Assembly: GCF_017876795.1 (NCBI RefSeq)
Contig: NZ_JAGIOR010000001.1
Coordinates: 1,700,501-1,764,500, forward strand
Origin: Rhizobium leguminosarum
GTDB taxonomy: Bacteria > Pseudomonadota > Alphaproteobacteria > Rhizobiales > Rhizobiaceae
DNA length: 64,000 nt
Direction: 5' to 3'
Below, in pieces: positions 58,564 through 64,000 of the stretch (position 1 is its first letter; each line of letters starts with the position of its first letter). The notes under the pieces were generated by a model. The model did no database searches. It was not told where the DNA came from and saw nothing but the letters and a program-made list of their open reading frames with translations. The position numbers and the translations under genes are program-made.

Positions 58564-59602
58564 TAATTGATCTTCCTCTGACGATGTCCTTCGAGGACCC
58601 TACAGGAGTTTTCACTCACATCGAGCATCGGTCCAAAATTCAATGCCGAAATTATTGGGCCCTTCATAACCGGCACAGGTTTTGCCGAGCAAGAATCGCC
58701 TACTTGTAGCCGCAGTCGGCAGCTATCGCGCCTCTCGTCGCTGTTGTTCAACGCATAGGCAAGGAGCCGCTCTCACCAGAAGGTCGACGTCGCCGCTGGG
58801 CCGCCGGATGTAGCTTTGTCGGGGTGCATGTTTGTTACGTCGGTTCATCTAAGCCTCACATCGCCGGCCGGGGTCACCGTGCGGCGTTTGACCAGATCTA
58901 GACGGCGCTCCGCCCCAGATCAATATACGACAACAATATATTTTTTGATATTCTGAGGTTCTCGCACTAGCCCAAGATCTGTATTTTAGGACTGTAGAAA
59001 CTCTCAGTACTTCAGCAGTTCTTCTGCGCATCATTAACGGTCTGGCTTGGGTCCGACGGCGCACCGTTATAGTGTCGCAACAGCTGTAAGCGAATATATT
59101 GGCATGCCAATCGATCAAGCAGCCCAACAAATCCCCTTTTGACTGGGTAATTCGAAGATATACGTAGAATCGTCAGTTCGTCGCCTCGGAGCTCATGGCC
59201 ACGGAAGGCAATGTCTTTGATACAATCGAAGCAGGTGGAAAGTTTCAATGAAAGTGTATCAGCGTCGTTGTCATTGGTAGGCGATCAGGCATTTTGACGC
59301 GCGGGCAAGGTAGACTTAGGCTTTGCGCCTTAAAAGTTGATGCGCCACACTGACATACTCACGCTGTCATTGCTTGATCGATCGGTCTAGCAAGTGCATG
59401 CAGAAGTGAATCCGTCTGTTTGTCTTCTCGACCGCTCCCTTCAGCCAAGCGATGGAGATCACCGCCTTGTCCAGAGGTCAGACGCAACGAGGTCGTTACT
59501 CCGACGAATGCCTCGCCTAAACTAATCCGAATGTTCTCCGCTGGATTGTTTCAAAAGAGGCGGCGGTGCCCTGCTCCAGCAGTATTCCTCGACCGGGCAC
59601 TA
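58564..59602. other. 1.0-kb stretch without a recognisable gene
   Basis: Between the GntR gene and the IS630 element. Low coding quality on both strands. A 78-codon minus frame at 59012-59248 (MKLSTCFDCIKDIAFRG... from TTG) looks protein-like but has no ribosome site. An AT-rich patch lies at 58920-58955. No nod box or sigma-54 element was seen. Confidence 0.4.
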
Positions 59603-60761
59603 GTCACCTGGAACCAAAGTAAGCGTCATTTTGTTTGGCTTTTGTCACGAGAGCAGGAGTTGATCGATGGTTGGCAGGCGGGCGGACCTCGTCGTTCTGA
59701 GCGACGCGGATAGAAGTTTTCTCGAATCTCAGGTTCGCCGGCTTAAAGCGCCACGCTCCTTATCGGATCGCTGCCGGATGGTCTTGCTGTGCGCGCAGGG
59801 TCTGCAAAGCAAGGACGTTGCCGAACGCCTGGGCGTTCATGAGCACACGGTTGGCAAATGGCGCCGCCGGTTCGTACAGGATGGTATGGAAGGGTTGACG
59901 GATGAATATCGTGCCGGCCGACCGCGAACTGTCTCCGACGCGCAGGTTGCCCAGGTCGTCGAACGTACCTTGAACACCACCCCCAAGGATGCCACGCACT
60001 GGTCCATCCGTTCGATGGCAGCCGATAGCGGACTGTCGCATACCACCATTCGTCGGATTTGGACCGCATTCGGCCTGCAGCCGCACCGTGCCGAGACATT
60101 CAAGCTTTCCTCTGATCCGCTCTTCGTCGACAAGGTGCAGGACATCGTCGGCCTCTATATGTCGCCCCCGGACCGGGCGATCGTGCTCTGCGTGGATGAG
60201 AAATCGCAAATCCAGGCACTGGATCGCGAGCAGCCTGTGCTGCCCATGGCGCCGGGTGTCGCCGAACGACGGACCCATACCTATGTCCGCAACGGCACGA
60301 CATCGCTGTTCGCCGCGCTCGACATTGCCACTGGGGCAGTGATCGGCCATTGCTACAAGCGTCACCGGGCCACTGAGTTCCTCGACTTCCTGAAGCGGAT
60401 TGATGCCGAAATGCCCAATGGACCAGACGTGCATCTGGTGATGGACAACTATGCGACCCACAAGACGCCAAGGATCAAGGCCTGGCTCGCGCGCCGCCCG
60501 CACTGGCATGTTCACTTCACGCCAACGTCGGCATCCTGGATCAATCAGGTCGAGCGCTGGTTCGCAGAGTTGACGCGAAAACAGTTGCAGCGCGGCGTAC
60601 ACCGATCCACCGCAGAGTTGGAAGCCGACATCGACGCCTTCATCGAAAGTCACAACGAAAACCCAACCCCATACAAGTGGGTCAAATCCGCCGACCAGAT
60701 CCTCGCATCCGTCAAGCGATTCTGCCAAAAGACAATGAACCGAACTTCAGATTCAGGTGAC
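59603..60761 (+). mobile_element. IS630-family element
   Basis: About 1.16-kb element flanked by the TA dinucleotide (59601-59602 and 60762-60763), the target of IS630/Tc1-type elements. Ends begin GTCACCTGGAACC on the left and, in complement, GTCACCTGAATCTG on the right. It carries a single intact transposase gene. Confidence 0.88.
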
Positions 60762-60764
60762 TAG
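59667..60764 (+). CDS. IS630-family transposase
   Basis: 365-aa DDE transposase. N-terminal helix-turn-helix ([20 protein letters not shown]), second HTH ([20 protein letters not shown]), then the DDE domain: [40 protein letters not shown] and [20 protein letters not shown]. The stop codon TAG is made from the target TA and the flanking G. Frame intact, so it may be active. Confidence 0.94.
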   Translation: MVGRRADLVVLSDADRSFLESQVRRLKAPRSLSDRCRMVLLCAQGLQSKDVAERLGVHEHTVGKWRRRFVQDGMEGLTDEYRAGRPRTVSDAQVAQVVERTLNTTPKDATHWSIRSMAADSGLSHTTIRRIWTAFGLQPHRAETFKLSSDPLFVDKVQDIVGLYMSPPDRAIVLCVDEKSQIQALDREQPVLPMAPGVAERRTHTYVRNGTTSLFAALDIATGAVIGHCYKRHRATEFLDFLKRIDAEMPNGPDVHLVMDNYATHKTPRIKAWLARRPHWHVHFTPTSASWINQVERWFAELTRKQLQRGVHRSTAELEADIDAFIESHNENPTPYKWVKSADQILASVKRFCQKTMNRTSDSGD

Positions 60765-60893
60765 GTCGAAGGAGTCTGAAATAGAGCCAGACGGAACAGT
60801 GATGAACGTTTGAGGAAAGCGACGGTTTTTTCAGGGCGCGAGGTTGGAGACGACCCTCCGCTCTGGATGCACATGAGGTGATCGAAATGCTCG

Positions 60894-61570
60894 ATGAGCA
60901 AGAACGTGACGATCGATGAAATGCTCGGGCGCCTGTCGACTGAGCAGCGGGTCATCATCAGCCGGAGCGCGCTTGGCGCATGGCTGCGTGGCTGCGGGTG
61001 GACGTTTAAAAAAAAGGTCCGCGTACCCACAGCAAGACCGGCCGGACGTCCTGACGCGTCGGCGAGTTTGGTTTGATGGCCAGCTCGATCTCGATACGCT
61101 GATTTATATAGACGAGACCGGTCTTTCAACCAAGATGGCCAAGTCTGCGCGGAAGTGCAATTCGAGGCGAGCTTGTCGAGCTGGCGTACCGCACGGGCAT
61201 TGGAAAACAAGACATTCACCGGTGCTCGACGCTTGACCGGCATGGCCGCGCCGTTTGTCTAGACCGGAGTGTGATTCCTGGCCTCTGTCGAGCGGTGTTG
61301 CTACCGACCGTTAAGCCCAGGGATATTATCGTCATGGACAACTTCCTCGCACACAAAACAGCCGGTGTGCACGATGCCATCGATCGCAGGGGCTCTCGGC
61401 CCATATTCCTGCCGCACTACAGCCCCGACTTCAATCCCATCGGAGAACGCCTTCTCAAAACTGAAGGCCATGTTACGGGCTGGGGCGGAACGAAAGATCG
61501 ATCGATGCAATGCCGTAGGGGCATTGATGCTCCGCTTCACGCCGACAGAATGCGCAGACTAGCTCAGGGC
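60894..61570 (+). pseudogene. IS630-family transposase relic, several frameshifts
   Basis: Fragments in all three plus frames: MSKNVTIDEMLGRLSTEQRV and LGAWLRGCGWTFKKK; LDTLIYIDETGLSTKMAKSA; RDIIVMDNFLAHKTAGVHDA and PIFLPHYSPDFNPIGERLL; then NAFSKLKAMLRAGAERKIDR and FTPTECA. Together they follow an IS630 transposase of another subgroup than the intact one just upstream. Clearly inactive. Confidence 0.85.
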
Positions 61571-61599
61571 TGGTGGACATGACGCGGATTGAACAGGAT

Positions 61600-61809
61600 T
61601 TGCCCTAGGGCAAAAATCGAAGAAACCATCTAGCAATCGGAGATCCCTAAAGCCATGATAAGAAACAGTATATCATATGTTAAAATATAATATACCAATG
61701 CTCGAAACTGCAGGCGGCAAGATCTATTAATCGTTGATGGTATATCAAAACGTATATCGTGCGTATATGTTGCGTTTTATATCACTTTCGTCAAATGTAC
61801 CCAGATCAG
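61600..61809. other. AT-rich patch next to IS903-type copy C
   Basis: From about 61655 to 61790 the sequence is strikingly AT-rich (TATATCATATGTTAAAATAT, ATATACC, several TATATC repeats), unlike the rest. It holds no gene. If the inversion proposed in the findings is undone, this patch would directly follow the DNA at 50.8 kb. Confidence 0.5.
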
Positions 61810-62887
61810 GACCGTGTTGCACGGATCGTGTTGGGGAGCTATTGCCGCATTTTTCCCAACTGTGAGCCGGTCCGATGCCCTACAAATTTCACGATAGCCG
61901 TCGTGGCAAATTCCAGAAGGGGCGGTACCGGGTTACGAACTGGCCGGCGTATAACGAGAGCCTGCGCCGTCGAGGCGATCTGACGATCTGGGTTTCGGAG
62001 GATGTCGCGCAAGAATGGATGGCGGCACGGCGCCAGACGCGAGGCGGACAGCGCAGGTATTCCGATCTTGCGATCGAGATCTGCCTGACACTGCGAGTTA
62101 CGTTCAGCCTGGCGTTGCGCCAGACCCAAGGCTTCATGCGGTCGATTGCGAAGCTGATGGGGTTGGCCCTGCCGGTGCCGGATTTCTCGACCCTTTCTCG
62201 GCGCGGCATGGGCCTGAAGGTGGCACAAAAGCGCCGTGCGTCCGACAAGCCGATCACTCTGATCGTGGACAGCACAGGACTGAAGGTTTACAGCGAGGTT
62301 GGCTGGAACGGTCACAAGCACGGTGCCAAAGGCGCTCGTAAGACCTGGCGAAAGCTGCACCTTGCCCTCGATCCTGACAGCGGAGACATTCTCGCATCTG
62401 AACTGACGACCGAGCACGTTGGCGACGAGACCGTGCTTCCAAGTCTTCTCAAACGTGTCGATGCACCGGTAGGTCGGTTTCTGGCAGACGGCGCCTATGA
62501 TGGCTCTGGCGTTTCAGATTGCCTGGCGGCCGCTTTCGGACATGAAGTCGATGTCGTTGTCCCGCCTCCGAAGAACGCTGTTCCCGGCGGCAATTGCCAG
62601 CGGAACCAGCATATCGAGCATATCGCCAAACACGGCCGGATGGCCTGGCAGGCCGCGACCGGTTATAATCAGAGATCCCGGATCGAAACTCAGATAGGGC
62701 GCTGGAAGTCGGTCATCGGCGACCGGCTGCACGCCAGGAACATCGAAAACCAGACCACCGAAACGCACATCGCCGCCAGTGCGCTCAACCGTATGTCCGC
62801 CTTTGGAAGGGCCAACTACGAGCGTGTCAGCTGATCATTTGCTGAAAGGCTAAATGCTGATTACCATCTGATCCGTGCAACACGGTC
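61810..62887 (+). mobile_element. IS5-family (IS903-type) element, copy C
   Basis: 1078 bp, same ends and length as copy B but opposite orientation. Left flank CCAGATCAG (61801-61809) has no match on its own right side (CCGTTTCGT) but is the complement of the flank left of copy B. Confidence 0.95.
61875..62834 (+). CDS. IS5-family transposase, copy C
   Basis: 319-aa transposase, identical in protein sequence to copy B (same DSTGLK, ADGAYD and RIETQIG catalytic regions). The frame is intact. One silent base difference from copy B was noticed near 62400. Confidence 0.95.
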   Translation: MPYKFHDSRRGKFQKGRYRVTNWPAYNESLRRRGDLTIWVSEDVAQEWMAARRQTRGGQRRYSDLAIEICLTLRVTFSLALRQTQGFMRSIAKLMGLALPVPDFSTLSRRGMGLKVAQKRRASDKPITLIVDSTGLKVYSEVGWNGHKHGAKGARKTWRKLHLALDPDSGDILASELTTEHVGDETVLPSLLKRVDAPVGRFLADGAYDGSGVSDCLAAAFGHEVDVVVPPPKNAVPGGNCQRNQHIEHIAKHGRMAWQAATGYNQRSRIETQIGRWKSVIGDRLHARNIENQTTETHIAASALNRMSAFGRANYERVS

Positions 62888-63054
62888 CCGTTTCGTCTAC
62901 AATTGATGATAAACATGGTCTGTGTGACGCAGCCACAAACATCAAAAGGAAGCGCAGCATGAAGCATTTTGCCGGACTGGAAGCTTGAAGCGCAGTACCT
63001 CAACCCATCACCGCTAGATGGGGCGCCTAAAGTCTGATCCATGCAACAGTGCTC

Positions 63055-64000
63055 TCAAAACGTGGCTTTTAGCCCGAACGAGATCGACATCGACTGAAAG
63101 TTTGCCCCGGCCGCATCCTTTTCCCAGGCGGAGGGTGTGCTCCACGAGGTGTCGTCTTGTTGCGTTTCCCCGCGGCTGTTAAACACCCGCTCGAACGAGC
63201 CGGACAGATAGAGCGAAGCAGCTGGCGTCATCGCGTAGTCAAGGGCAACAGTTGCGCTGAGTGTCGGCGCTGGGTCAATGTCATCATGATACCGGAGATC
63301 CCTCAGCCAATGGTCGTCGATGTCTTTGATGCCGAAGCTCAAGCCGGTCTGAAGGTCGCCGCTGATGGTAAGATCGCCAAAGTTGTATTTGCCGCTCAGA
63401 CTGAGGAAGCCAATCGGAATCTGTTGCCGGTAGCTGATGCCTCTTTCCCAGTCTGGATCCTTCCAGGGGTCGTTTCGGAAGCCACCCGCGGACGAATAGA
63501 TGCCGGACCCGCCATAGGCGGTCCACTTGACGTCGGTATAGTGGACACCGGCGCCGACCGCGATACTGCTGGTCTCGTTTCCGTAGATGATCCGGTTCAA
63601 CTGGATCGCTCCGGCGACATAGTGATCGAGTTCGGTAAGGGGATGGATTGAGCGGTCGCTCCAGTCATCATGCTCGCCACTGTCCCAGTCGTAATCAACC
63701 ATGTGACCGTTGCCGCCAGTGCCGACTTTGACGCTGCCCTTCAAGCTCCAGTCGTTGTCAATCTGCGCGTCCACACCAACAGTGAAAAGGGTCATCCCCT
63801 TGCTTTCCCAGTTTAGCTGGCTGTCCTTGTGGTCGCCGTCATAGACAAATTCTTGGGCCGAGATGTTGGCGAGGCCGAGTCCGCCGAAAACGACGAAATT
63901 GCCGTCGTCGGAGGAAAACAGAGCGTTGTCGGCGGCGGCCCATGATGGGGTGGCCACCAGTAAACAGGAAGTGACTGCGGATCCGGTAATGACGCGCGTC
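63055..64000 (-). CDS. Omptin-family outer-membrane protease, start outside window
   Basis: Beta-barrel aspartate-type protease of the OmpT/Pla/PgtE family. The frame runs from the right edge (signal peptide ...ITGSAVTSCLLVATPSWAAA, cleavage near the AAA) to the stop at 63055, so only the first few codons are missing. Catalytic residues of omptins fit: the two Asp of HMVDYDWDSGEHDDW and the Asp-His pair in GIKDIDDHWLRD. Other matches: IYSSAGGFRNDP, RGISYRQQIPIGFLSLSG and the barrel end MSISFGLKATF. Such proteases cut surface-exposed peptides between basic residues. Omptins are mostly known from enterobacteria; one on a rhizobial symbiotic plasmid could act on host antimicrobial peptides, which is speculation. 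Confidence 0.87.
   Translation of the reverse strand, partial: TRVITGSAVTSCLLVATPSWAAADNALFSSDDGNFVVFGGLGLANISAQEFVYDGDHKDSQLNWESKGMTLFTVGVDAQIDNDWSLKGSVKVGTGGNGHMVDYDWDSGEHDDWSDRSIHPLTELDHYVAGAIQLNRIIYGNETSSIAVGAGVHYTDVKWTAYGGSGIYSSAGGFRNDPWKDPDWERGISYRQQIPIGFLSLSGKYNFGDLTISGDLQTGLSFGIKDIDDHWLRDLRYHDDIDPAPTLSATVALDYAMTPAASLYLSGSFERVFNSRGETQQDDTSWSTPSAWEKDAAGANFQSMSISFGLKATF

Noticed and set aside
59760..60728. 322-codon open frame antisense to the IS630 transposase
   Set aside because: Shadow of the transposase gene.

Overview
This window looks like part of the symbiotic plasmid of a Rhizobium leguminosarum-type bacterium. It carries nodulation (Nod factor) genes and nitrogen-fixation genes together, in the gene orders known from that species (nodABCIJ, nodFEL, nodMN, nifHDKEN, fixABCX-nifA-nifB-fdxN), and many insertion sequences (IS). 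The predicted NifA starts at its AAA+ domain and lacks the N-terminal GAF domain, a trait described for R. leguminosarum bv. trifolii. I take a trifolii-like biovar as likely but not proven.

Layout. 1-4.1 kb: a peptide-type ABC transporter operon (minus strand), cut by the left edge. 4.2-6.6 kb: an IS3 relic split by an IS1111-type element. 6.8-9.5 kb: nod box, nodM, nodN and a terminator. 9.9-10.9 kb: an orphan sugar-binding protein. 12.2-13.1 kb: an intact nodD. 13.8-16.5 kb: nodL, nodE, nodF on the minus strand behind their own nod box. 16.7-18.4 kb: a second, nearly identical nodD in inverted orientation, with an in-frame deletion of its DNA-binding region and an IS5-family insertion. 18.4-23.1 kb: nod box and nodABCIJ. 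23.1-26.1 kb: IS debris. 26.3-30.4 kb: Nudix hydrolase, frameshifted CYTH/CHAD gene, a plasmid rpoN and a truncated fdxB. 30.7-33.6 kb: glutamate dehydrogenase and an AAA+ ATPase. 33.8-41.0 kb: nifT, fdxN, nifB, nifA, fixX, fixC, fixB, fixA, all on the minus strand. 41.9-48.9 kb: nifHDKEN on the plus strand. 48.9-51.9 kb: a serine-recombinase relic, a secreted UbiC-like protein and an IS903-type element. 52-56.5 kb: a group II intron split by an IS21 element. 56.6-58.6 kb: a NodX-like acyltransferase and a GntR regulator. 59.6-62.9 kb: IS630 elements and a second IS903-type copy. The right edge holds an omptin-type outer-membrane protease whose start lies outside.

How it works together. NodD with plant flavonoids acts at three nod boxes. 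These control backbone synthesis (NodM, NodABC), decoration (NodF/E fatty acid, NodL acetyl) and export (NodIJ). In the nodule, NifA and sigma-54 act at promoters with GG-N10-GC elements and TGT-N10-ACA sites. I find these before nifH, fixA and (weaker site) nifB, and also before the glutamate dehydrogenase gene, whose promoter is a diverged duplicate of the fixA promoter with the same 76-bp spacing.

The most notable observations are the fixA-like promoter in front of gdh, the inverted nodD pair with one copy doubly inactivated, and a 9-bp target duplication split between two inverted IS903-type copies, which points to a past inversion of about 10 kb. All calls come from reading the sequence; no database search was run.
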